Shown piece after piece: positions 44,732 to 53,460 of a stretch of 64,000 nucleotides of DNA. Every line of letters starts with the position of its first letter. Positions within the stretch are counted from its first letter, which is position 1. The stretch spans positions 7,007,798-7,071,797 of the forward strand of contig NZ_CP036261.1 in NCBI RefSeq assembly GCF_007741475.1. Direction: 5' to 3'. The stretch comes from Rosistilla ulvae (GTDB taxonomy: Bacteria; Planctomycetota; Planctomycetia; Pirellulales; Pirellulaceae). A model generated the notes under the pieces. The model did no database searches, had not been told where the DNA came from, and saw only the letters and a list, made by a program, of their open reading frames with translations. Made by a program: the position numbers and the translations under genes.

Positions 44732-47700
44732 CTAACGCAGCGACTGCAGATACCCGATCAGATCGGCCATCTCTTGGTCGGTCAACGATTCGTGCAGGCC
44801 TTGCGGCATGATCGAAACGCTGCCCGGTTTCATCTGTTCGATCTCGTCGCGATCGATCTCAATCGGATCGCCCGTCGCTCCTTGAAGCGTCACCGTGTCG
44901 ATCGATCCGGTTTGCTTCAGCAGTCCGTTGAGCAGCTGGCCCGAACTGGTCAGCACGCTGTACGGTTCAAACTCGCGAGCAAAACTGGCCGACGGAAACA
45001 GGATCGCTTCCAAGAGATCGTGAGAACCGCGAATCCGGCCGATCCGCGACAGATCGGGGCCGATCGGATTGCCCTCGACAGCACCGCCGGCAAGCGAAGC
45101 ATCGCCAACGCGGTGACAGCTGGCGCACTGAGCCTTCTTGCCAAAGAAGACCTCGCGTCCGCGAACCGGATCGCCGCTGGAGAGCTTTGATTTCCAGCGA
45201 GCCAGTTTTTCCGAAGTCGTCTGGGCGTGCTGGCGGATGCGTTCCAACAACGGATCGGCAGCAGCTCGCACCTCGGGAGCATGCCCTCCGATCGCCACGG
45301 TGACTTGTGCTTCGGACAACAGCCCGCCGTGAGTCGACGATTGCAACGCTTCGATCAGCGCCAACGCCACCTCGGGATTCCGGTCGCGGCTGTAGGCGAC
45401 CAACAGATCGGCCAACGATGTGGGACTGAGTCCACGCAGATGGCGACTGAGCTGGATCAGTTGCGGCGAGGTCAGATAGGCGCGGCTGAGGATCGCAACC
45501 GCACTACTGGCGTCAGTGCCGGCAGCTTCATCAGCCAGCGTCTCGATCAACAACTCAAACGATTCGGCGTCCAACGACTTGTTCGTCACCGCAGCGGCGG
45601 CGACAGCGGCCAACCGAACCGAGGTCGAAGTTCTGGAATCGTGAGCGATCGCAGCTAGTGATTCCGCGATCTGCGGGCTGCGTAATTTACCGGCTGCGGC
45701 GATCACCAGCATCCGCTGCGAATCCTCCGCGTCGGCCAACTGTTTGACGACCACCGATGCCAACGATGCGGAATGAGGCGATTCGGCGCGGGCGATCGCG
45801 GTGAGCAATTCGCGGCGCTGCGAGTCGTTTAACGACGGCGAGCTGAATTGCTCCGCAGCCCAGGCGGCGATCGAGGGATCCGAGAGGAAGGCGGCTAGCA
45901 GTTCGGTGACATCGCGACCGTCGCCGAACCACTGCTGCAACGTCGCCAGCGCCGCGTCGCGGAACTCTGCATGCTGGCGAATAATCTGCAGCGCCGCGGC
46001 GCGAACGGGATCGTCGGGATCATCCAACAGACGCGTCATCTCTTCGGCAGTCAGGGAACCGGAGTCGAGCTGGTCGATCGCGATCAGTGCTCCCAATCGC
46101 GTCGCAGCCGAATCGGCAACCACCCCCTTGCGCGTCGGATCGATCGCATCGATCTCGATCAATGCGTAGATGATCGCGTGCTGCTCGGAACGATCGACGC
46201 TGTGCGATAGCGATGCCAACAGCGGACCGACAGCGGCCGGATCGGCGGTTCGCCCCAACGCCTTCGCCGCCACGCGGCGGATCTGCGGCGAATCGTCTTG
46301 CAACAATTCGATCAGGCCGGCCGTTGCCTCGGGATCGGGGTTACTCGCCAAGATCTGGCAAGCCGCTTTTCGCATCGGTGCAAACCGATTGGTCAACGCC
46401 TGGCGAACAACCGCTTGAGCGGCGGGAGTGCCGATCCGCGCTAGCGCCCACAACGCACCAAGGCGTCCGTCGGGATAAGGCTGCCGATCGATCGTCGACT
46501 TCAGCGACGCAACGGCTTGGTCGCCGCGAGCCGCACATTCGGCGATCGCTCGCTCACGAACCTTAAACCGCGTGTCTCGCAATCGTCGCACCAAGTCGGA
46601 GATCGGCGGATCCTGCCAATCGAGTGCATGCCCCCACGGATCGGGAAGGTTTGTAACGCCATCGCGAGTGATCCGATAGATGCCGCCAAACTGCTCCGGT
46701 TTCGCGATTTGTGATGTCGGGCAACCGATGCGAAACCAGCCGCCGGTGTCGACGACCAACAAGCTGCCATCGGCATCCTCCAAGATGTCGGTCGGATGGA
46801 AATCGGGGGACGAGGACTTCAGGAACGGAGACATCTCCGAACGGAAGCTCGATCCCTCTTCGTTCCAAGTGCAGCGGACAACCTCGCCGGTGTTGAAGAT
46901 CGTCACAAAGATGTCGTCGCGGAACGATCGGTCGATCACGCCACTGCGATACCGAGCCATTCCCGAGACGGCGACGTGACCAAAACTGAAAACCGGTTCC
47001 AACAGATCGCCGGTCCGCTTGAATTCACTTAACACCCGCTGCGAGTGAGGATAGGTGCCGCCGTGCAGCCAGTGGACCAAGCAGTCTTCGCGAGGCGAGG
47101 TCTTGAGAATATTGACGGTACCAAAAACGTCGCCCGTTTCGGTGAAGTCGACTTCGACAGGATTGTCCATCCCGCCGCCACAGTGGGCTCGAACATCCGA
47201 ACCGTCGGGACGGCAGGAGAAGATATAAGATCCCGACCCCTTGCTGGTCACGTTCCCGGCGTCGTCTTTGAATTCGTGTCCGTGCCGGCCATCGCACCAA
47301 TAGATCCGGCCGTCGGGCGAGACAAAGCAACCGTGAATGCTCGCCGCGTTTCCGTTGTACCCAAACCCGCTGACCAATTTCTCGCGGACGTCGGCGACGC
47401 CATCGTCGTCGGTATCCTGCAGCCGCCAGATATTTGGCGGAGCGGCGACGTACAGCGACCCGGCGTGCCAAGCGGCTCCCATCGGCAGCGTCATCTTGTC
47501 GGCAAACAGACTGCGTCGATCGAACCGGCCGTCGCGATCGGTATCCTCCAACATCACGATCGAATTGGGCAGCTGTTCTTCCAAGTCGTCGCTGCGCAGG
47601 TTCAGCCCCGCGCTTTCGGCGACGAACAATCGCCCGCGATCATCGAACGAAGCCATCATCGGATGCTGGATCATCGGCGGACCGGCGACCAGTTCGACGC

Positions 47701-49222
47701 TGTAACCTTCGGGAACCGTGAGCTCTGCCGGAGCGTAGCCCTCGGACAGGGCTGGCGGTTCGACGGCGGGCAACGGCTGCTTCTTTTCCGGTACCGGCTC
47801 GAACAGCACCGTCTGCGCATCCCCTCCATTCCAGAGGTCGTACTTCGGATCGGCGTGCTCGTTGAAGAATCGCTCCAGCCGCGCCGACAGATCGCCCGCG
47901 ACTTGCGGTTGTTCTGCGATCCGGTTGTATTGCTCTTCGGGATCCGCTTTCAGATCGAACAGTTCATCGGGGCCGTTGGGAAAGCGTCGGATCAATTTCC
48001 AGTCGTTGGTGCGGATCGAACGGAGCGTCTCGAATTCGAAGAAGACCGCATCGTCGACCGAACGCTGCAACGGCTGGCCGCGCAGTTCGCCGCTGGTATC
48101 GCGGCCGGGCAGATTGGCCGATTCCGGAATCGAATCGCCGAGTCCCAGATAGTTCAGCAGCGTGGGGGCAAAGTCGTAGTTGCAGGTCAGCAGATCGCTG
48201 GTCTTCCCCGCATCGATCGCACCGGGGTGACGCCAGATCAACGGCACCTGCATCATCGGATCGGTCACCATAGTGGGACGCGTGTGATCGCCCATGCCAA
48301 ACAGCCCACCGTGGCCACCGGCCCAGCCTTGGTCTCCGGTAAAGATGACGATGGTGTTTTCATCGATTCCCAGTTCGGCAAGCGTCTGCATGATCTCGCC
48401 AACGCCATCGTCGACGCCACTGACTTCGGTCGCCACGCGGGCGATCGAGACCGGATTGTTTTGGAAGTCTTTGTTGTTGTATTGCCATGGATGCGGCTTG
48501 CCATCGGGGAACGAATCCAAGCTCTTCCCGCGATACGCTTCGGCATGTCGGTTCTTTCCTTCGCGCAACAACAGATTGCTCAAAGCGTAGGGACCGTTGT
48601 AGGCGAGGTACAAGAAAAACGGCTTCTCGACCGCCGCCTGTTGGCGAATGAACTTCACCGCGTGATCGGTCCAGAGATCGGTGGTGTATTGCGGTTCGCT
48701 GCGTTGTTTGCCGTTTTCGATCACCTGGTCGCCATAAAACGTGCCGCTGCCGCCAACAGGCTTGGTGATCCAATAATCGTCCAGCCCACTCTGCGGACTC
48801 ATGTTGCCGCCCAGATGCCACTTGCCGACCAAACCGCACGCGTAACCGGATTCCTTCAAGACCGCAGGGACCGACATGAACGGGGCGATCGTGTTGCGAG
48901 CGTCAGGTCCGGACTGCCAGCGTCCGCCGTGCAGGTAGCTGTGCACGCCATGTTGGCTGGGAATCAAGCCGGTCAGCAGCGTTGCCCGGTTGGGCGAACA
49001 GACCGGATTGACGGCAAAGGCGTTGTCGAAGCGAACGCCTTCGGCAGCCAGTTTGTCCAGATGCGGCGTCTTGATCTCTTGGTTACCATAACAACCGAGA
49101 GTCCATGCGCCGTGGTTATCGGTCAGGATGAAGACGACATTGGGACGCGACGGGGCAGCGGCAAGCGAACCGATAGAAAAAAGTACAACCCCCAGCGCAA
49201 GTAGGCAGCGTCGATCGAACAT
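44732..49222 (-). CDS. Sulfatase / PVC dehydrogenase / HEAT / cytochrome c fusion (~1496 aa)
   Basis: One uninterrupted frame with four parts. Signal peptide, then a sulfatase (about residues 25-480; NPVCSPNRATLLTG with Cys ~75, GKWHLGG, FTGDQGWAGGHGG). Next a beta-propeller of the PVC-type membrane-bound dehydrogenase (about 510-870; LTVPEGYSVELVAGPPMI, MLEDTDRDGRFDRRSLFADK, IYWCDGRHGHEF). HEAT-like repeats follow (about 890-1320; SPQIRRVAAKALGRTADPAA). Last is a cytochrome c domain (CASCHRVG near 1366; distal Met in IMPQGLHESLTDQEM). ATG at 49222 was chosen; TTG at 49228 is an alternative. The usual sulfatase DD pair reads TDNHG, with Asn in second place. Likely periplasmic, coupling desulfation with sugar oxidation. 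Confidence 0.88.
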   Translation of the reverse strand: MFDRRCLLALGVVLFSIGSLAAAPSRPNVVFILTDNHGAWTLGCYGNQEIKTPHLDKLAAEGVRFDNAFAVNPVCSPNRATLLTGLIPSQHGVHSYLHGGRWQSGPDARNTIAPFMSVPAVLKESGYACGLVGKWHLGGNMSPQSGLDDYWITKPVGGSGTFYGDQVIENGKQRSEPQYTTDLWTDHAVKFIRQQAAVEKPFFLYLAYNGPYALSNLLLREGKNRHAEAYRGKSLDSFPDGKPHPWQYNNKDFQNNPVSIARVATEVSGVDDGVGEIMQTLAELGIDENTIVIFTGDQGWAGGHGGLFGMGDHTRPTMVTDPMMQVPLIWRHPGAIDAGKTSDLLTCNYDFAPTLLNYLGLGDSIPESANLPGRDTSGELRGQPLQRSVDDAVFFEFETLRSIRTNDWKLIRRFPNGPDELFDLKADPEEQYNRIAEQPQVAGDLSARLERFFNEHADPKYDLWNGGDAQTVLFEPVPEKKQPLPAVEPPALSEGYAPAELTVPEGYSVELVAGPPMIQHPMMASFDDRGRLFVAESAGLNLRSDDLEEQLPNSIVMLEDTDRDGRFDRRSLFADKMTLPMGAAWHAGSLYVAAPPNIWRLQDTDDDGVADVREKLVSGFGYNGNAASIHGCFVSPDGRIYWCDGRHGHEFKDDAGNVTSKGSGSYIFSCRPDGSDVRAHCGGGMDNPVEVDFTETGDVFGTVNILKTSPREDCLVHWLHGGTYPHSQRVLSEFKRTGDLLEPVFSFGHVAVSGMARYRSGVIDRSFRDDIFVTIFNTGEVVRCTWNEEGSSFRSEMSPFLKSSSPDFHPTDILEDADGSLLVVDTGGWFRIGCPTSQIAKPEQFGGIYRITRDGVTNLPDPWGHALDWQDPPISDLVRRLRDTRFKVRERAIAECAARGDQAVASLKSTIDRQPYPDGRLGALWALARIGTPAAQAVVRQALTNRFAPMRKAACQILASNPDPEATAGLIELLQDDSPQIRRVAAKALGRTADPAAVGPLLASLSHSVDRSEQHAIIYALIEIDAIDPTRKGVVADSAATRLGALIAIDQLDSGSLTAEEMTRLLDDPDDPVRAAALQIIRQHAEFRDAALATLQQWFGDGRDVTELLAAFLSDPSIAAWAAEQFSSPSLNDSQRRELLTAIARAESPHSASLASVVVKQLADAEDSQRMLVIAAAGKLRSPQIAESLAAIAHDSRTSTSVRLAAVAAAAVTNKSLDAESFELLIETLADEAAGTDASSAVAILSRAYLTSPQLIQLSRHLRGLSPTSLADLLVAYSRDRNPEVALALIEALQSSTHGGLLSEAQVTVAIGGHAPEVRAAADPLLERIRQHAQTTSEKLARWKSKLSSGDPVRGREVFFGKKAQCASCHRVGDASLAGGAVEGNPIGPDLSRIGRIRGSHDLLEAILFPSASFAREFEPYSVLTSSGQLLNGLLKQTGSIDTVTLQGATGDPIEIDRDEIEQMKPGSVSIMPQGLHESLTDQEMADLIGYLQSLR

Positions 49223-49393
49223 GGGCAAACTCTCGAAGGTTAGGCGGGCGTCCGTCGCAGGGGGCGACGGGTGGGAATCGGATGGGGACGGTTGCTGGGG
49301 GGATCGAACCGTTGCCCGAACATTCTACCGGATCGGCGAACGGTCGGGCTACCAACCAGCATGACACAGACAAGGGCGATTGCAAGAAACCGG

Positions 49394-50866
49394 TCAAGCT
49401 GCGTGGCGGCGAGATCGCAAATAGGCCGGGATGGCGAGCACGTAGCACCCCAGGACGATGCTGCCAGCGGAGATCAGCAGAGAAAAGGTTGCCACTTTCG
49501 ATACCGATGAGGGGTACATATAGTCGAACAATGCTTGCTGCGAAAATGCGGAAGCTGCAAACACGCAGAGGCTCAAAACGCTGGTGATCGCAGAGGGCCA
49601 AAAGGGCCAGCGGCTTCCTTTGGCAAGTCGATAGCCGAGCCAGACCTGGGGAAGGTGCAGGACGACGGAAACCCAAAAGGCATCGATCAGACTGCGAACT
49701 AAAATATCCCGCGGGATCGCTCCCATGCTCCCCAGCAGCAACAACTGGCCTACCAACCAAGGGACAAGCATCAAGTGGAACCAAAACGAGCTCGCACCGG
49801 CGAGCCGAATTCGCTGCGGCTGTTGGCACCATTTGGCAAACCGATCGCGCCACGTGGGCACGCGGGCGTCGATCGGTTGCCCCTGCAGAAAGCGTCTCAA
49901 ATCGTCGCGTAAATCGCCGGCCGACGCGTACCGATCCTCGGCATCTTTGCGAAGGCATTTGTTGCAGATGATCGAAAGATCGATCGGAACCCGAGCATCC
50001 AGTTGATGCGGATACTCGCGAACCTCGTTGGTGATGCTGTGCAACAGTTGCCCAAAATGCTCACCTCTGACAGGCGGCTTGCCAATCAACAGTTCAAACA
50101 GCACAGCTCCTAGACCATAGATGTCGGCGGGCTCACCAGGCGTCTGGTCACCGCGAGCGAAACACTCCGGAGCCATATAGAGCGGGGTGCCGATCGCAAC
50201 GCTGTTGCGAGTGATCGCCCAATCGCTCGATTGCATCGACGCCAGCCCAAAATCGGTCAACCGTGGCTGGAACGGCAATACGTGGCCCGGCAGTGGTTCA
50301 TCGGTCGACGTCGGCGTTGCCAGCGGAAACAGCAACACGTTGCCCGGTTTGACATCGCGATGCAAGACGCCATGAGCATGTGCATAGCTCAACGCATCGG
50401 CCAACTGGCCGATCAATTCGGCAGCCTGCACAAACGACAATCGGTTCGCTGGATCGAGCATCCAGGTGTGCAGATCAGGCCCTTCGCAAAGCTGCGAAAC
50501 AATGAACGAGGTCTCGCTGTCGTTCCCCGCTTCGTAGACTCTCACGATCCCCGCGTGATCCAACGTCGCGACAATCTTCGCTTCCCGATACAGTCGATCG
50601 GTGGGGGCCGTCAAAAAGTCGGCTCTTGGGACCTTGATGGCGACGTGCCTTCCCAGGTTGGGATCCAATGCCTTGTAGACGATCCCAAATCCGCCGCGGC
50701 CGACCTCCTGCTGGATCACAAAACGATCGACCTGCATGCCGGGCAACAACAAAGTGCGGTCGACGGACGGATCGTGAGCGGTGACGTACCCGTGTTCGGT
50801 CGTATGATGATCGCGAGCCGCAGCCGCTTTGGATGCATCGACACCAAAATTTCGTTCGTCAGCCAA
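49394..50866 (-). CDS. Serine/threonine protein kinase with membrane tail (490 aa)
   Basis: Hanks-type kinase. The catalytic domain at about residues 48-340 has the glycine loop VGRGGFGIVYKALD, VAIKVP with the ATP-contact Lys78, HGVLHRDVKPGNVLLFP (catalytic loop), LTDFGLAS and GTPLYMAPECF. A C-terminal region of about 110 residues has four hydrophobic helices (FWFHLMLVPWLVGQLLLLGS, PFWPSAITSVLSLCVFA). The start is TTG at 50866 with GGAG seven bases upstream; the nearby ATG is out of frame. A kinase with several membrane helices and no outside sensor domain is common in planctomycetes. Substrates are unknown. Confidence 0.92.
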   Translation of the reverse strand: MADERNFGVDASKAAAARDHHTTEHGYVTAHDPSVDRTLLLPGMQVDRFVIQQEVGRGGFGIVYKALDPNLGRHVAIKVPRADFLTAPTDRLYREAKIVATLDHAGIVRVYEAGNDSETSFIVSQLCEGPDLHTWMLDPANRLSFVQAAELIGQLADALSYAHAHGVLHRDVKPGNVLLFPLATPTSTDEPLPGHVLPFQPRLTDFGLASMQSSDWAITRNSVAIGTPLYMAPECFARGDQTPGEPADIYGLGAVLFELLIGKPPVRGEHFGQLLHSITNEVREYPHQLDARVPIDLSIICNKCLRKDAEDRYASAGDLRDDLRRFLQGQPIDARVPTWRDRFAKWCQQPQRIRLAGASSFWFHLMLVPWLVGQLLLLGSMGAIPRDILVRSLIDAFWVSVVLHLPQVWLGYRLAKGSRWPFWPSAITSVLSLCVFAASAFSQQALFDYMYPSSVSKVATFSLLISAGSIVLGCYVLAIPAYLRSRRHAA

Positions 50867-50927
50867 GCATTTACTCCAACATCAACCTCGTACTCAAGCG
50901 AATTCGTCCTGTTCTGCCCCCGCAAAC

Positions 50928-51854
50928 CTATTCATCGGTCGCCTCTTCACTCAACGCCTCTTCATCGGCTCGCATCAACTCGACAGCTTCGTTCATCTCC
51001 GCCGCAAACTCGCGCAGCTCGTTCGTCTTTTCCCGCGTCATATGCAAATACTCGATGATCGGTGTCTCGGTTGCCGTCAAATTACCTTCTTTATCGACCG
51101 CGTAGACGACCCCCGAGATCAACACGTGATCCCCCGTTTCACATTCAGGACAGGTCGCCAAATCGATGCGGGCGTGTCGGTCTTCGGCGGGATTGATCTT
51201 CAAATGACGCAAGGCTTCGAATCGACCGTCGCGAACCTCCGCCCAAGCCGGATCGTCGGCATCGACCGGCAGTTCGGCGATCCCCACATCCAACGTCGTC
51301 CAGCGTTCGCAGGCTTCACAAAATGGCCGGAAGCCATACGTGCCAAGTGCCAGCGTCCAACTGGTGACAAACAGCGTCGCCGCTTCGATCCCCCACAACA
51401 CCACCAAGGGCCAACCCTTGATCGTGTCGGCTCCCCCGCGCATGCTCCACAATCCGTTTTCGAACAGCCAAGTAACCCAGGCTGCCAGCGAGATCGGCAA
51501 CAAATCGGCCAAGCCGACGTTGTCGATCGCGCCATCAAATCCCAACTCACCTACCACCAACCAAAAACGCTGCACACCCCATGATACGTAGTAGGCAAGG
51601 CCCATCGTGATAACGGTGGCCAAAATCACAAAGCCGCGATTGCGAATCTTTCCCGATTCACAAACCTTCCCGACGACAAACCCGACAGCCGCAGCAAACA
51701 GCAGACTGATCAGCCACTTCAGCTTGATGAAGGGGAGGAAAACCATCGCGGCACTATAGGCCGCCCCCCCAAAAATCGCCAACGGTGCCAGCAGCAAGCT
51801 GCATAAGATCAATCCAGCGATCGGAACGCGGCCGCTGTGACGGTACAGACCCAT
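50928..51854 (-). CDS. Membrane protein with C-terminal CxxC pairs (308 aa)
   Basis: About five hydrophobic segments occupy residues 10-200 (IAGLILCSLLLAPLAIFGGA, WLISLLFAAAVGFVVG, GFVILATVITMGLAYYVSWG, LVVLWGIEAATLFVTSWTLA). The C-terminal soluble part has CEAC and CPEC pairs about 60 residues apart, which suggests metal binding, and an acidic helical tail (EEALSEEATDE). ATG at 51854 was chosen over an upstream in-frame ATG at 51929, whose extra residues are basic and unlike the rest. It reads toward the kinase gene, 61 bases away, so the two may be co-transcribed. Function unknown. Confidence 0.7.
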   Translation of the reverse strand: MGLYRHSGRVPIAGLILCSLLLAPLAIFGGAAYSAAMVFLPFIKLKWLISLLFAAAVGFVVGKVCESGKIRNRGFVILATVITMGLAYYVSWGVQRFWLVVGELGFDGAIDNVGLADLLPISLAAWVTWLFENGLWSMRGGADTIKGWPLVVLWGIEAATLFVTSWTLALGTYGFRPFCEACERWTTLDVGIAELPVDADDPAWAEVRDGRFEALRHLKINPAEDRHARIDLATCPECETGDHVLISGVVYAVDKEGNLTATETPIIEYLHMTREKTNELREFAAEMNEAVELMRADEEALSEEATDE

Positions 51855-52229
51855 GCGATGCACCCGGGAGCAAAAGTAGAAAGAGAGCGGGAAAGCCCGT
51901 ATTCTAACGCTTCGCCCAAGTGGATGCACGACAATCGGATTGGAGGTTCAGGGCGTTTGATAACCCGACGCGTCAGCGAGGCACCGCGTGAATTCCTCGC
52001 TGACGCGTCGGGTTACCATTTCCAGAGACGCTCCCGTGTGAACAAGCGATACGCCCTGGCTTGCAGTTCCCCCACCATCCCGGCGAGCAGTGGCAGGGTC
52101 GGCAAACAAGCGTCGAGCAGGGCTTACCTGCGGCGGGGCGACTTGTCAGAATCAAACGCTGCGGATTTCCGAACCTCGCCCCGTTCCCCAAACTCTGTTT
52201 GCAATGAACAAAGCTCTGTTGTCGGCGGA
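51855..52229. other. Intergenic region with a palindromic element
   Basis: This 375-base space has no convincing gene. It contains the 21-bp palindrome listed at 51961-52015. Other open frames here extend into neighbouring genes and are shadows. Confidence 0.5.
51961..52015. repeat. Perfect 21-bp palindromic element (ACCCGACGCGTCAGCGAGG family)
   Basis: The arm TAACCCGACGCGTCAGCGAG plus one G (51961-51981) is exactly complementary to 51995-52015, around a 13-base loop. It is a third palindrome family, distinct from those at 17202 and 33013. Elements of this sequence type are, to my knowledge, widespread in Rhodopirellula-like genomes. It may also stop transcription from one side. Confidence 0.9.
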
Positions 52230-53066
52230 TCAGGAGATCGCTTCGCCCAACCCAACCTGGTCGGCAGCCTGTTCATATAAGGTTCGCGCACCGGGCAACA
52301 ATGCTTCGAGATCTTGGGACCGGCGTTCATCCGACGGGTGGGTCGACAGGAACTCTGGCTGCTTCTCCCCCGTACCGGCGGCGCCAAAGCGAGTCCAGAA
52401 TCTGGGAGCTTCCGCAGGATCGTATCCGGCATTGGCCATCAGCGTGATCCCGATCTCATCGGCTTCCGATTCATGCTTGCGGCTGAAAGGAAGCAGCACG
52501 CCATATTCGGTCGCCATCCCGTAGGCTTTGAAGATCATCTCCTTCTTCGTCTCTTCCTGATTCTGCAGGATGTAGCTGGCCGCAGTCTGGACACCTTGCA
52601 CCGCCGCGTTTTGGCTCATCCGTTCCCCGCCGTGCCGAGCCAACGCGTGGGCGATCTCGTGCCCCATCACGACAGCCAACCCCGCTTCGTTCTGGCAGAC
52701 CGGCAGAATCCCCTCGTAAATGGCGACTTTGCCGCCGGGCAGGCAGAAGGCGTTCTGCTCTTCGCTCTGCAGCGTCTTGAATTCCCACTGGAAATCGCTG
52801 CGGCCGGCGACCGCCGCGATCCGCTCTCCAACGCGTTGGACCATCGCGGTGTATTGCGGGTTTTCGCTCAACGGAGTCTCTTTCGTCACCTCCCCGTAAG
52901 CTTCCGATCCCAGCGTCATCTCCTTCCCTTCGGGATAGATCAACAACTGCTTGCGGCCAGTGTATGGGGCGCTGCGGCATCCACATGAGGCAACTCCTGC
53001 TGCGGCTCCTGTGACCAGCAGACCGCCGAGGCACTGACGGCGATTGATTTCTTTCATTTCTGACAT
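52230..53066 (-). CDS. M48-family metallopeptidase, exported (278 aa)
   Basis: Zinc protease of the M48 (Ste24/HtpX/BepA-like) family. The motif GHEIAHALARHGGERMSQ gives HExxH, and SRKHESEADEIGITLMANAG the third zinc ligand. The N-terminus has a twin-Arg-like start and a lipobox (NRRQCLGGLLVTGAAAGVAS followed by C), so the enzyme is probably an exported lipoprotein. TLQSEEQNAFCLPGGKVAIY is the conserved strand before the active site. ATG at 53066 was chosen over a longer frame from 53117. A role in outer-membrane protein quality control like BepA/LoiP is possible. Confidence 0.88.
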   Translation of the reverse strand: MSEMKEINRRQCLGGLLVTGAAAGVASCGCRSAPYTGRKQLLIYPEGKEMTLGSEAYGEVTKETPLSENPQYTAMVQRVGERIAAVAGRSDFQWEFKTLQSEEQNAFCLPGGKVAIYEGILPVCQNEAGLAVVMGHEIAHALARHGGERMSQNAAVQGVQTAASYILQNQEETKKEMIFKAYGMATEYGVLLPFSRKHESEADEIGITLMANAGYDPAEAPRFWTRFGAAGTGEKQPEFLSTHPSDERRSQDLEALLPGARTLYEQAADQVGLGEAIS

Positions 53067-53460
53067 CCCGCGCGCTATTCCTTGATTTCTTGAGCCCACT
53101 GCATGATCGATCGACAACGCTTTCCGAAGCGATCGCCCAGCGGGCGGCTATACCCAGTCAATCTATTCGCCGAAACCGCGGGGCGATGTCAACCCGGAAA
53201 ACGGCCAGGCTGGTTTGGTGGGGATATAACGAGCGGCCAATCGGGCTAGACGTCGAGTTTTTCAAACGACGCTTCGCGAAAAACAGCGATTCAGGCTATT
53301 ATTGATGGTTCGAACGCTGGCTGTTCGCCGACCATGTTGTGGATTCCACGGACAGCTCAAATGCAGCGACAGCTGCCGCGCGATGGAACTCGATCCGATC
53401 TGGCGCGTCGGAACGATGCGACTTCGAGACACATTACAAGACAACAAGAAAAGGCCTTCC
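53067..53460. other. Divergent promoter region
   Basis: This 394-base space lies between the starts of the divergent M48 and J-like genes. I see no convincing gene, repeat or RNA. Promoters for both genes should be here but no clear boxes can be called. An in-frame extension of the J-like gene to 53302 is not supported. Confidence 0.4.

Noticed and set aside
47045-49204. 719-aa plus-strand frame opposite the sulfatase fusion
   Set aside because: Shadow of the real gene on the other strand: no motifs, Arg/Val-rich composition, while the minus frame has clear sulfatase and propeller motifs.
49295-49330. T-arm-like motif (GGATCGAACC) suggesting a second tRNA
   Set aside because: The flanking bases do not form a T stem, anticodon arm or acceptor stem on either strand.
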